DNA of 64,000 nucleotides from Ceratobasidium sp. AG-K (lineage: Eukaryota; Basidiomycota; Agaricomycetes; Cantharellales; Ceratobasidiaceae), in the NCBI GenBank assembly GCA_037039685.1, contig JAWNGF010000003.1, forward strand, positions 1,426,001 to 1,490,000, in the 5' to 3' direction. Shown piece after piece: positions 12,058 to 26,170 of this stretch. The notes beneath the pieces were generated by a model. That model did no database searches and was not told the DNA's origin. It was given only the letters and a program-made list of their open reading frames with translations. How positions within the stretch are numbered: position 1 is the first letter of the stretch; every line of letters begins with the position of its first letter. Made by a program: the position numbers and the translations under genes.

Positions 12058-13576
12058 CTAGAGCTTGTTGTTAGTTTCTTGGCGGCGGACACTGTACGGC
12101 ACCGCGAGATTGACGGGCGGGGGCGGGTGCTGATTGTAGTAGCGGGTCTCGGTGGCGAAGCGTTCTTCGTTGCGATCGTTGGCGCTGGGGCTCGAGCTCG
12201 ATCCGCGATTCATCCTGCCCATCATGGCGACGTTGCGTTCCATGACGAGGGCCGATACTTGCATCCTCAGTCCATGAACAATGGCACGCATACTGCCGAC
12301 TTCTTCGTGCATGCGCAGGCTCTCGGTCGTGACGACGACTTCCTGGCGGCGTTCGGCCATGTCGAGCGAGGCGGCGAGTGAGACCAGGCCGTTGCGCAGG
12401 GTGGACAAGGTGTGCTCGAGCGAGGCCGAGGTATTCAGCGGGGGAATGTACGGGACGGCCTCGCGGTGATCCGCCGACGTCGGAGACGGGGGAAGAATAT
12501 GCGAAAACGGATCGTCCATATCGGCCGGGGTGCTCGACACGCGCAAATTCGATCCGCTCCCCGCGCGTCGTCGCGTGGTCGGCTCGGCCTCGTCGAAATG
12601 AAACATGGACGTGTGGAGCGGGCTCGAGACCCGCCTGCGCCCCACCAACGGTCTAAACTCAAACCTCGGGGGGTCGGGTTCGGTGGGTGCGTTGGCGGGT
12701 CTGAACCATGGTCCGAGTGATTTCTTGGTCGCGTCGAGTTGGTGTTTGAGTTCGGCGACGGTCCGTTCGAGGGCGGTGATCCGGGACTGGGAGAGCGCGA
12801 GGTACGGTTTGAGCGGTTCGAATGGACAGCTGGCGAGGTGGTCGTCGAGGGCGCTGGCGGGACCTGTGTGGGTGCAGCCATAGGTGGAGAGTGGACAGGG
12901 TGTGGGAACTGCTGGGCAGGTTTGTGTGTGTTGCGCCAAGAGGTTGTGGGGCGTCTGGGCGGCGCAGTGGGGGCATTCGACGGGGCGGGCGGGACACGTG
13001 TGGGACTCGGGGGCGAGGCCGTCGCATGTCGAGCACAAAGCGAGAGCATGCTTGCACTCGTCGCCGTCGTGGGGTTCGGCGTTGTGTTGGAGCACAGTGT
13101 GGCGCAAGAGGGACACGGAACCGGGATGAAGGTACAGCCGGTGACGTGCGACGGGATGAGGTGTCGCTGGGCGGTGTGGGTGCAGCCGAGTGGGGCGTTG
13201 GGGCAGTGGACAGTGAGCTCGTCGACCATGTTCCGGACTGGGAATATCAGCGTGAGTTGATCAGCCATCGGGGGACCTACCGAGTGCGGGGGCGGGCATC
13301 AGATCGCCCGTGTCGAGGCTACCGCGGTCGATGGGGCAGCAGCCAGAGACGTCCAGGGCGGTGTTGATGCATTGGTTGCAGAATGTGTGTCCGCAGCTGG
13401 CGGTTGTTGGGTCTACAAATGGTTGTCTGGGCGGGGTCAGCGACATGAATGGCAAGATGCGGGACGGGCGCACCTGCATATACAGCACACCTGCGACGGG
13501 TTAGCGCATGCTAGTAGAAATACGGACGACGCACCAGATTCGGGTTGACTGGGTCTGCATAGGTATAGGCGTCCAT
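12058..13576 (-). CDS. RING plus TRAF-type zinc-finger protein with an apparent frameshift
   Basis: This is a putative E3 ligase or adaptor of unknown target. The RING begins in exon 1 (13576-13535, MDAYTYADPVNPNL), runs through a 17-base exon (13490-13474, coding VCCIC) and continues in exon 3 as QPFVDPTTASCGHTFCNQCI and SGCCPIDRG. TRAF-type Cys/His fingers follow: VHCPNAPLGCTHTAQRHLIP and TGCTFIPVPCPSC. The reading then has to move to the next frame between about 13125 and 13095 to continue as VLQHNAEPHDGDECKHALAL and ARPVECPHCAAQTPHNLLAQ. A coiled coil (ALERTVAELKHQLDA), a disordered region and a second coiled coil end at 12058. One missing base explains the shift. A weak 65-base intron could also join the frames, but it would delete a finger. 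Only 82 bases separate its start from YAK1. Confidence 0.75.
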
Positions 13577-13658
13577 CGTGGTCGGGAGAGAATTGGCAAC
13601 GCCCCACATAGCGCCGGGTGTGGCTGATTTCACCAACCACGATATACGCGATACGGCC
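13577..13658. promoter_or_regulatory. 82-base divergent promoter between the RING/TRAF gene and YAK1
   Basis: The start codons of two divergently transcribed genes are 82 bases apart, so both promoters and both 5' leaders must overlap here or extend into the neighbouring gene. I recognise no specific factor site. Confidence 0.6.
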
Positions 13659-17102
<3,444 letters not shown>

Positions 17103-17488
17103 GAGATGAATGCGTGGCGCTACGAGGCGATGCGTGGCGCGATGAATGTGTTTTCTTTGTCCTCGAAATAATGATAGATTTCAAGTTTCTTGTCGGAGGA
17201 CAGGCCCCGCGTATGATGATATTTTTGACTCGATCCATGTATTATTTCAGTTTCAATACAGTTGTGTTCTGGTCCCCGTCGAGGCGCGTTGGTTTTTACG
17301 TGTGGGCTCGATATAGCAGTGCTGGTTCCCCGCTTGTTCTTGACATCAACCGCGCTCGGCCTCGACGGCCTTACCGACAACTTCCGTTTCGTGGCGACAT
17401 GAGCGAACTGCTATGCCATTGTAACTATATCGCTGTTCCAGCTGTCATTCATGGCCGTACAGTGCTCGTCTGTCGCCATTTATTGCGC
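17103..17488. other. Intergenic region, YAK1 3' side
   Basis: These 386 bases hold the presumed YAK1 3' UTR and the promoter of the next gene on the same strand. I see only short open frames without family resemblance. Confidence 0.5.
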
Positions 17489-18187
17489 ATGCAGAGCTAT
17501 ACCCATCGAGCAAGCCACGAGCCGTGCTCATTTCAACGTGCGTTCCCCGCCTTTCCCCCCACGTCACTAACCAGCCCCCAGTCGACGACGAAGCCGAGAA
17601 TGAACGGTACCACTCTCGATTGCGAGCCCAGGCGCTCTACCATCGACCAGCGCCGTTTCAGCCGCGATCGTGTGGGTCTGACCCCCTTGCGATCTTTATG
17701 CCCAAACAACAGGTGGGTGCGCATGTATTTCGCATATCCCGGATTTACGTTGCTCTCAAGATGCTCAGGGCCGCAGTTCCAAACGAGCAAGCCCGGCGGA
17801 TGAAACCATAGTCCAGATCGAGGATGCGCCGTTTCTGCTCAACGAGGACGTGGAGATGGTCGACATCGAGGAAGTTCGTGCGCAGCTCGCCAGAGAAAAG
17901 CACGGTCGCCGGCTCGATGCTGCGAATTACCAGGCGAAGATTGCTAAACTGGAAGCACTGGCCGACAGACAAGGCAAGGAGATTGCCGTTTTGGAGGACG
18001 AGTTGGCCAGGGAAACCAGTGCGCACGACGAGACAAAGAAGAAGCTCGAGGTTATGCGTGAGAGCTTACACCAGGTACGGCGCTCGGTCTGTCAGATGCG
18101 CCAGGTCGGATCCAATTCGCATACTACAATCAGTTCGGGTGCGTGCTGTGTACTTATGCGTGGTTGAATCTGACGATCCGGAAATAG
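17489..18187 (+). CDS. Small coiled-coil protein of unknown function
   Basis: I do not recognise the family. From an ATG at 17489, three exons join in frame: MQSYTHRASHEPCSFQ, then DDEAENERYHSRLRAQALYH and DPLAIFMPKQQ, then GRSSKRASPADETIVQIEDA and EDVEMVDIEEVRAQLAREKH. The last exon is heptad-rich (AKIAKLEALADRQGKEIAVL and ETKKKLEVMRESLHQ) and should form a coiled coil. The 3' end is uncertain. Reading through ends at 18167, while using the GT at 18075 with an acceptor near 18133 ends at 18187. The gene converges on the HAD phosphatase, leaving about 50-70 bases between stops. A nuclear or scaffold role is possible but not shown. Confidence 0.55.
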
Positions 18188-18239
18188 ACAGATGAAATCA
18201 ATGTATTTAACATTATTCTATTGGGTGTACATGTGTTTT

Positions 18240-19247
18240 CTAGGAGATTAGACTCATAAAGTACTCTTCGACTTCCCACGCTCCTTCCCAAAACTTGACT
18301 GTTGCCTTGACTCGCTCCGGGTCGCCCTTGATGCGCCTCTCGAGCGCGCGATCCGTTCGACAGAGGACAACGTCTTTGCTGAAATCGGGTCAGTCGGGCG
18401 CAACCGAAAGACAACCTACGTACTCGGACAATCGAATCGACGGGCAAAAGTCGTTGCTCCCATCGCCGATGTAGATGATACGGTCGTAGGTCTCTCCGCA
18501 TCGAGCCAAAAAGTTGGTCAATTCCATACCTAGACGATATCAGAGCCTGTCTAGGCATCACCAGAGACCGCACCTTTACACAGGTTGGGACTGCATCCCA
18601 CGTCGCAACCGTGATGAGGCCCGTTGGGATCCATGTGGCGGCGAATATCGAGTCGATCACCGTGCCATTCAGCCTTGTTGGTGATGACTTCCGCAAAGAG
18701 ATCGCTGAGACCGTTGTGCTGTACGGGGGTTAGTTGGCATTGGGGGCAGTTGGATGACTTGCCTCCAAAATGGTCTTGATGTAGACATGGTTAGAGGCGG
18801 AAAGACACAAGAACGTCGACTTGGGAGTGGTCGCCGCTTTCAGTGCCTTGACACCCCTGATCATCGCAGGATGCTACATGACAAATCAGTTACCTGAGAC
18901 GGTCGAAGCGTCGAGTACGTACGTATGGAAGGGTCACAAGAGCGTGCTCAATTTGCTTACGGGTTACACCCTCATCGTGGAGATCATGCATGACCCCTGC
19001 GCTGCATGGCGTTGAGTATGTAATAATTACGAGCGCGCCCGACTCACAGTAGATCTGTCCATTGAACCTTTAGCTTGCCATCTTCCAACTTTCTCCTCAG
19101 CTTGGGCGACAAGACTTCGAGAACGTAACGGTCCGTGTCTTGGTCGACCATGGACCTGAAATGAATCAGACCCGTGTGACAAATCTCGAGAGTATTTACT
19201 CACCAGTCAAAGTCGTAGACGACGAGCTGGGACTTGACAGTAGACAT
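18240..19247 (-). CDS. HAD-superfamily phosphatase, PHOSPHO1/2-like
   Basis: This is a predicted cytosolic phosphomonoesterase of the PHOSPHO (putative phosphatase) family, whose animal members act on phosphocholine, phosphoethanolamine or pyridoxal phosphate. The nucleophile motif VYDFDWSMVDQDTDRY is formed across the first intron. It matches the family DFDxT/S...DQDTD pattern with both catalytic Asp residues. Motif II is FLCLSASNHVYI, and motif IV is IIYIGDGSNDFCPS with the metal-binding GDGxND. CDVGCSPNLCKGMEL and DVVLCRTDRALERRIKGDPE also match relatives. The start is the only ATG in frame ahead of the motif. The 229-base gap to the divergent TFB1 gene holds both promoters. The substrate cannot be told from sequence alone. 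Confidence 0.88.
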
Positions 19248-19476
19248 GGTGGTGGTATGCGCTGGCAATCGTGGGGCAGCTCTACAGCTTTAACTGCCTC
19301 GGTTGCGTTCGGCCGCGGAAACCGCTCGATGTCGGTCTCAAAAGCCAATCAAAACAACTCCAAATCAGGACTCTGGCGCTTAGCCTACCTCTGACGCTAT
19401 TCGCCGCCACCACCGTTACGATCGAGTTTGTCTAGAGGCTAGAGCTTGGTTCCCGACTCGTTGTTTCTTGTCAATC

Positions 19477-21688
19477 ATGTCTGGGACTGTCATTCGCGCA
19501 CGAGCAAAGGCTACATTTCAAAAGAAACCTGGTCACTTGGTGTTGTCTCAACGTAGTCTCTCATGGACAGAGGAAAAACAAAAAGAGCCACGGCTCAACC
19601 TACCAAACACATCTCTGCAAAGTACGCACCGCGGTCATCGGTCATACCTACAGCCACTTACAAAACTTAGAAATGTTCTTTAGTAAGCCGGGGGGGTCGT
19701 CAACTTCCATGCGAGTAATGGATGGCCCCGATCCGAAACTCAACGCCTATACCTTTGTTTTCTCCTCGTCGAAAGCCGCAGCAGACGGTCAAAACTTCAA
19801 AGAGTTGATCACCAACATTCTCACACAAAACATCGCACAACAACAGGCACAGGCAGCTCGCACCGAAGCTGCAGCTGTTGACGCTCAAGCAGCCACGCCT
19901 GTTCCCATCATGCCTCGTGCAGATCGGCCTCTGAGTTCCAATGACTTGCGAAAGTTTGTGTTGGTAAAGAGGCCGGACTTGGCGGCTCTCCATCGCGAGC
20001 TGGTTATCACTGGGAATCTTACCGAAGCAGAATTCTGGGCGGGTCGCGAGGTATGCTTCGTGGTTGTCTGCATGGTATGGTTTTGACTCGTATTCAGCAC
20101 CTGTTATCGGCAGAAGAGTCGATTGAACGTCAACGCAAGGGTCGTCCCACCCAAATGCTTGAACTACGAGGGGGTTCAACTACCACCGACAAGGGCGACA
20201 TCAAAATTACCATCACGCCCGAACGCGCACAGCAAATATTTATAGAATACCCGGTCGTGAAGCGTGCGTACGACGAAAACGTCCCCGATCCGGTATATAA
20301 ACCTCACCAATGCTTTTGTGTAGAGGTCTGAATTGATTGATCTTTGCGAAACAGCTCTCGCCAGTGGAGTTTTGGACCCGATATCTAACATCCAAACTAT
20401 TCGATCGAAATCGAGCTTCGTCCCGTTCGGCGGCCGCTCAGCACACAACCAAGGATGATCCTATTTTCGACAAGTATCTCCAAAAGGAAGACGATGGTGC
20501 GAAACGTTGTGCAACGGGGGAATGGTTGACTTGACTTGTCATTCAGGCGACGAACCGTTGCATCAACGCCCCCCTGCATCCAGTCTACTCATCGATCTCT
20601 ATGCTACAAGCGAAGATCACGAAGAGGTGGGATAAACTCTTCATTCGCACGACAGGTTTTAGCTGACATGATTAAGACTGGCAATGCCAAGGACTTCACC
20701 ATGAAGCCTGGAGGACTCCGTTCCACGCTTCCTCTGATCCGCAAATTCAACGAGCATTCGACCAACGTGCTCGATGCTGGACTGTGAGTACGATACTACA
20801 CCCAAGGCTTGGTCTGATGGTTCAAAAGTGCTGGTCAGCCTTCTAAACGCCAACGCATTGAAGTACCTGTGAGTTTTCCAAATAATATTGCGCGACCTAC
20901 CTAACTCTCTTCCAGGACGAGCACTACTATTCTCAACTCGACATGGAGGACCTACGGGGCCCTCAAAACGACCCAGGAATCGAACTTGGTCTCCAGGCAG
21001 GTCGTCAGATACTGGACCCTGGCACTACGCCGCAGGATGGTGAGGCAGTCGAGCAATCAGAGGTAAGGGAGCACGACTATCTTGACACCAGGAGACTGAA
21101 ATGTTGTTTCAGCCCGTCGACGCGTCCGCATTAGCTAGCTCTCTGCGATCTTGGCACAGTCAACTCAGCAAAGTAGGTGTCTGGCGCCTTGTTCACCACC
21201 ACTTGGCTTAAAAAATCCAAGTTCACTCCAGGAAAAAAGCCCGTAGAAGATGCGTTCACGTCCTTGTCGCAGAACGTAGCAGATAGGGTAAACGTCAAGT
21301 CGCGAAAAAGTAAGCTAGTACAAGAAATTGGCCCACTGGATTTACCGAAGATCTGTTAGACCACCTACCAGAAGATCTAGTCCAAGGCATGGCTAACCTT
21401 CAAACCGCGACATCAGAATTTTTACGACAGTTCTGGGCGGCCGTATACGACAAGACAGAGGCCGGACAAGAACGCTGTGCAAAGATGGCTTCTTACTTGG
21501 CGAGCACACATACCAAGATTGCGCCCATGATGACTGCAGCTCGAAACCAAGGGTCTGACCCACAGCTTGTCCGCGATGTAAGTACAACGTATTACTGCTA
21601 ACCTGTGGCTTAATTCCTCGGGTAGGCTTTCATGCCAACTTTGGAGGCAGTCAACAAGGCACTGGCAATACACAAGTCACGGGCTTAG
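19477..21688 (+). CDS. TFB1: TFIIH core subunit, p62/Tfb1
   Basis: Tfb1 is the PH- and BSD-domain subunit of TFIIH, used in RNA polymerase II initiation and nucleotide excision repair. The PH-like N-terminus reads GTVIRARAKATFQKKPGHLV and SLSWTEEKQKEPRLNLPNTS. BSD1 is close to ITNILTQNIAQQQAQAARTE and DLAALHRELVITGNLTEAEF. BSD2 is near PDPLSPVEFWTRYLTSKLFD. The C-terminal helical region includes KPGGLRSTLPLIRKFNEHST and ATSEFLRQFWAAVYDKTEAG and ends in AVNKALAIHKSRA. About ten short introns are present, and the junctions examined maintain frame. It ends 139 bases from the convergent COY1-like gene. Confidence 0.92.
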
Positions 21689-21826
21689 TCCAGACCAAAT
21701 CTATACGCTAGGGTTGTTAGGATAATAGGGCCAACAACCGATCCCTACACATGTATCATTATTGCCACTTAATACACGCCCTTGCAGGCAGAGAGCATAG
21801 CCGGGTAATAAATTACCGAAGAGTGC

Positions 21827-24596
21827 CTAGATATGAACGCCCTGCGCTGGAACACGCACTGTACTCTGAGAAGAACCAGCACACTGGTAAGAAGTGTAGA
21901 ATACTAGCCCATGTAAAAAGAACGCATATACTATGAATGCTGTTCTGGCCCTCCGGTTTCCAAGGACCTGCCGAGTGATTACTAGAACCGTTCGTTCGAT
22001 AACATTTAGGTCCTGAACGGCACGGGCAGCTTCCTACCGAGACAAGGTCGATCAAGCCGTGCACTTTTATGAGCAACTCGACTTACCTGTCCACGAAATG
22101 CCTGGAACGGGTTCAACGAATCCTCATACATCGTCCGATACTTCCCCAGATCGTTATTTGCTTGTGCTGCTACGCTCGACCAACTCGCGCTTCCTTCGTC
22201 CCGATAGCTCTGCATGTAACGCACTTTCTCGTACAATTTCATGTTATCAGATTGGAGACTCTTGACTTCACCGCGAAGCTCGGAAATGCTCTCAAACTGC
22301 TTTCGAAGTTCCTATTAACCATGCCACTTAATAAGTCTCTGGAACTTGAGTAATATACTTGAGTGCACAGACCTCTTCAAGCTCAGCATTACGTTGTCGG
22401 AAACGATCTCGCTGACTCGTGACGATAGGGAGAATGGAGTTATCTGGTTGAGGAGTCGCAGCACGTTCAACTCCCTTTACATCGCGATGATTAGCGCTTC
22501 TGGCAAGTAGGGATCAAGGTTATGCGAACCATAGATTTGCGCCCTAGGTTGAGCCCAGAAAGACCGTCTTGGCCGTTCGGTGCAGACTCGTCTTTCTCTG
22601 GGGTGGTGTTAGAAGCACGTTGATTAATATGAAGCAGGTCGTTTTCGAGTTTTTCATTGAGAGCAGTCTGCTTCTCGAGCTCCACCCTCAGATGCATGGC
22701 CTCTTCCGAGACCGCTTGCAATGACGACTCTAGTTCGGTATATGAAACCTGTGGCCTCGATGTGTAAGCTCCTAGTATTTCAGCCGTCAACTGCCCCGTA
22801 CCCTTATTCTTGTAAGGTCCTCAAGTAACTTGCGGTTCTTTGCCATCAACAAGCCCTCAAGTGATTGCCCTTGCTGTAAGTTTGCCTTGTCTGCGTTGGG
22901 GTCGGGCATAGGTGCTTCGTCGTCGTCATCTTGACCAAACTCGACAAACTAGAAAGACACACGGATGAAACCAAAGAGTAGTTGCGCCATAGAGCAAGCT
23001 TGGTTACCTTCATTATTCCGAGCTCCCTCTTGATTTCGTCATAGTCCGCATACTGTTTGATTTTCGTCTTGAGATTTTCGATCTCAACCACCTGAAAATA
23101 ATTAATCCGAGCACATATTTTTTGCCCGCGCATGTACGTACCTTGGCGGTCGCTTCCTTTTCGAGCTCCAACAGTCTTTTCTCAGTAGTGCTGATGGTTT
23201 CAGAGGTTGTATTTTTGAGATCTTCAAATGCGACTCGTAGGCGATGCGCCTCTGCATCAGATTCAGTGACTTGGGCTTCAAGGGCCTGGGTTCTGCATGC
23301 ATCGTTCAGTATTAAAAATGGGTCACGCATCCAGAAGACCTTACCGTTGTACGGAATCATTTCCGGCCTTCAAGGATTCCATCTCCGCACGGAGGATTTC
23401 CTGGGTATCATAACCAAGTTAATCACACGGTACCGGCAATTGTCATGTACTCACGTTGCGGCGTTCTACAGCCGCGACGCGGCTATTTGCTCGTTCCAAA
23501 TCAGCAGACAGGAGATCCATTTCGGCAAGCTTCGCATCCACTTCCTGTTCTATAGGTTACAATAGGTCAAGTACGACTCAAGCTACGTGAAAACTGCGAG
23601 TTACCTTGACGTTGGGAGTGGTCCAATAGCTTCGCTTGCCCCGCATCATGAGAGGCGCGCAAGTCTCGTAGTTGACTTCTTGTCAGAGTAAGCTGACGCT
23701 GCAAATCTTGCTCCCTTTCTATGCGTGATTAGCTCAAGACTAAGTGTTTGATTTGGGATCCCGAACCTATCTTCATAGTTTCGAAGCTTCTCGTCATAAG
23801 TCGCATTTAGCTCGTTTTCCTTTTGGGATACCCGAGCTTGGATCATGCTGTCCATCTTTCCAGATTTAGTGTAAATTATTCACCTACATTCACTGTGGCA
23901 GATTGAACACTCACCTTTTCTTCTAGAGTATCCGCCCGCTTCTTCGCATCCCCCAAGTCAGCAACTTGATGCTTAAGCTCAGCATTTTCCCCTCGGAGAG
24001 TTTGAAGCTCAGCTTGCCGCTCCTCTGCTTCGGATACTTTGACCATCATATCCTAGCAATATTATATGACATCGTTGGGTCGTAAATGAGTCTCAAAAAT
24101 AACTCACGACGACAGAATTGAGTAGAGGGTAAGGATCTGGGGCCTCAGCAAGGAGTTTGTAGACACCCAGAAACGCGTTGTCAGAAGTCTTGCATCGTTT
24201 GGTGAGACTGTCGATTTCGTTTTGATATGCTAGCAAACCGACAGGGTGAGCCAGAGCACGGGCGTTAAGCGTCAACACCACATGCCTTTTAACAGGCCCT
24301 TGAGCGCATCAGGCTTCTCATCCTCCTGAAGCTTTTTGAACTCTAGTGAGCGAACTTGAGCATTATATACTCATATATGTAAACAATATATTACCTTTGG
24401 TTTTGTCCGCAAGAGCCTTGCGCCCTACGACGCTTTCCTTCTGGTTCTCCACAAGCTCCAGGCCTTGAGTGTCCAGCCGCTTCTGTAGTTCGGAAACATT
24501 GATGTCTAAGTATATTGAGCACTTTCCTCATCCATAACCACTGTCGACGCTGTATTTACCTTTCCAAACAGCCAAAGCCTGTGTAAAGTCACTCAT
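21827..24596 (-). CDS. COY1: Golgi coiled-coil membrane protein, CASP/Coy1 family
   Basis: This is the fungal homologue of CASP (CUX1 alternative product), a Golgi golgin-like tether implicated in retrograde traffic. From ATG 24596 (MSDFTQALAVWK), more than ten exons code an almost continuous coiled coil, for example RNYEDREQDLQRQLTLTRSQ and ISTTEKRLLELEKEATAK. The diagnostic C-terminus is present: EKVRYMQSYRDEG, then YRTMYEDSLNPFQAFRGQEA. A short tail-proximal membrane segment follows (RARTAFIVYAFFLHGLVFYT), as in CASP proteins anchored by a C-terminal transmembrane helix. The last junction (GQ|EAARAV) was needed to reach the membrane segment. The stop is at 21829-21827. The family call rests on the C-terminal architecture. 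Confidence 0.88.
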
Positions 24597-24890
24597 GATG
24601 GTCGGGGGGTTCGTCACAGGCTATATAATTGTCCAAATAAACCTTATGGTTCAAACAGGTTGCTTTTCTCGGTATCGCAATAAAGGTACAAGCTAAGCAA
24701 GGTTGCTGTTGAATCTAGAACGCCATACGATGTCCAGTCGTAAGGGTAAGCTACACGATGATCGTTGATTTGCAATTGGGTGTACTCTCGGCGCTTAGTC
24801 CTGCATTTAACGCATGGCGACCCCTCACACTCACACACCAACAGAAGACAGGCGAATAGCATACGGTTTTGAGTACTATTGTACATAAAT

Positions 24891-26005
24891 TTAACGCTTG
24901 ACCCAGGTATACTAGAGAGATTCAGGCGCATTAGGTATAAATCAAAAGCGGTAAGGGCGGGATGACCTACGCGCTTGCGAGCCTTGGCTCGTCCCGTCTT
25001 CTTCCTCTCTACCATGCGTGGATCTCTCCTCAAGCCGTCGTCTTTCGGAGTATTTGATTAGTTTTATTGTTGGCACTAAGTCCATGGGGTCCACGTACCT
25101 TTCACCAATACAGGTTTAACGTGTGGTGCATGAGCGGCCAAGGCTTTAGCAATTCCATGTGCTAAAGCTCCTGCCTGGCCAGAGACTCCTCCACCTCGGA
25201 CCAGCGCAAATACATTATATGCGCCTAGCAAGCCTGTGACCTGCAACGGACGTACCGCCTTTTCCCTATCACGAGGAAGTTTAAAGTATTGCGCAAACGG
25301 CACATTGTTCACCAAGATCTCGGTCATGGGAACTTCCTGGGCCGCTGGGGTGAGCGCCAACTCGGCTGATATCTCCTTCTGGATAGATGTTTCGGGCGTA
25401 GGCGTGGCCATAGGCTTCGTTGGAATAACCCAAACTCGTGCAGCGCTCTCTTTGCGCTTTCCTAGCGCATAGCTACGGCCGTATATATCGAACTTGATAG
25501 AATTCTTCTTCATGGCAAGGAGTTCATCTTTGTCCGCTCGTTCGTAACGCTGAAGTGTCTTGGCAAGATCATTGATTACTTCACGGTTATTACCGATTTC
25601 TGCGAGGGAGCGGAGAGCGTTGAGAGATCCCAAAAGACTTATTATATGTCTATATTGAGAGGTCTTGAGACGAGAACCGACAGCAAGTGCAATCCCCTCT
25701 TGGTTCTTCCAGGCAGTGCGTCCGACGGGGAGAGAGTTACGTGCCTCTTGGGGAAGGGGTAGAAGCTTTGCAGCTGTGAGTTGCCTTTTGGCAACATTCA
25801 AAGCGTCTTGAAGCTGGGAAACCGAGTCATTATACTCGTGCCGACCAGTAAAAAAGCTGGGAGAAGTGGGCGGTGGGTATTTTAACTTAGGACTTTCAAT
25901 ATGAGCGGGGAGGGAAGCAGGGGGTACAAATTGTGATGTAGTTCCAGTAGCATAGTACCGACAGCTAGCCGCCCGTAGTTGCCGTCCGAGCCGTATTGTC
26001 TGCAT
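24891..26005 (-). CDS. MRPS9: Mitochondrial small-subunit ribosomal protein uS9m
   Basis: This is a component of the mitochondrial ribosome small subunit. The N-terminus is Arg-rich with no acidic residues (TIRLGRQLRAASCRYYATG), as expected of an import presequence. The conserved uS9 domain has YGRSYALGKRKESAARVWVI, ILVNNVPFAQYF and VRGGGVSGQAGALAHGIAKA. The C-terminal exons, each small, give LRRDPRMVERKKTGRAKARK followed, after another intron, by the universal YTWVKR ending. That tail reaches the tRNA in the decoding site. I chose ATG 26005 over the in-frame upstream frame because it starts the presequence. The 165-base gap to the divergent taspase-like gene carries both promoters. Confidence 0.95.
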
Positions 26006-26170
26006 CGAGCCCAGAATGCAAAGTGAGAAAGATCGTCCAGTCACGTGACGCCTGCACAAAACTAACACAAACGATCGCTAACTACAGTCATCAAATGCAT
26101 CACTGTGACCACACCATACCAATCACAAGCTCCAGGAAAGCACACGAAACAGCAACGCACATATCGTAGA

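Noticed and set aside
22491..23855. Several separate short genes on the minus strand
   Set aside because: They are consecutive coiled-coil exons of the single CASP/COY1 gene, joined in phase and ending in its membrane tail.
24644..25033. 129-codon minus-strand open frame as a separate small gene
   Set aside because: Its first 20 codons are the penultimate exon of uS9m (RMVERKKTGRAKARKR). The next exon gives YTWVKR and a stop at 24891, so the rest is noncoding.
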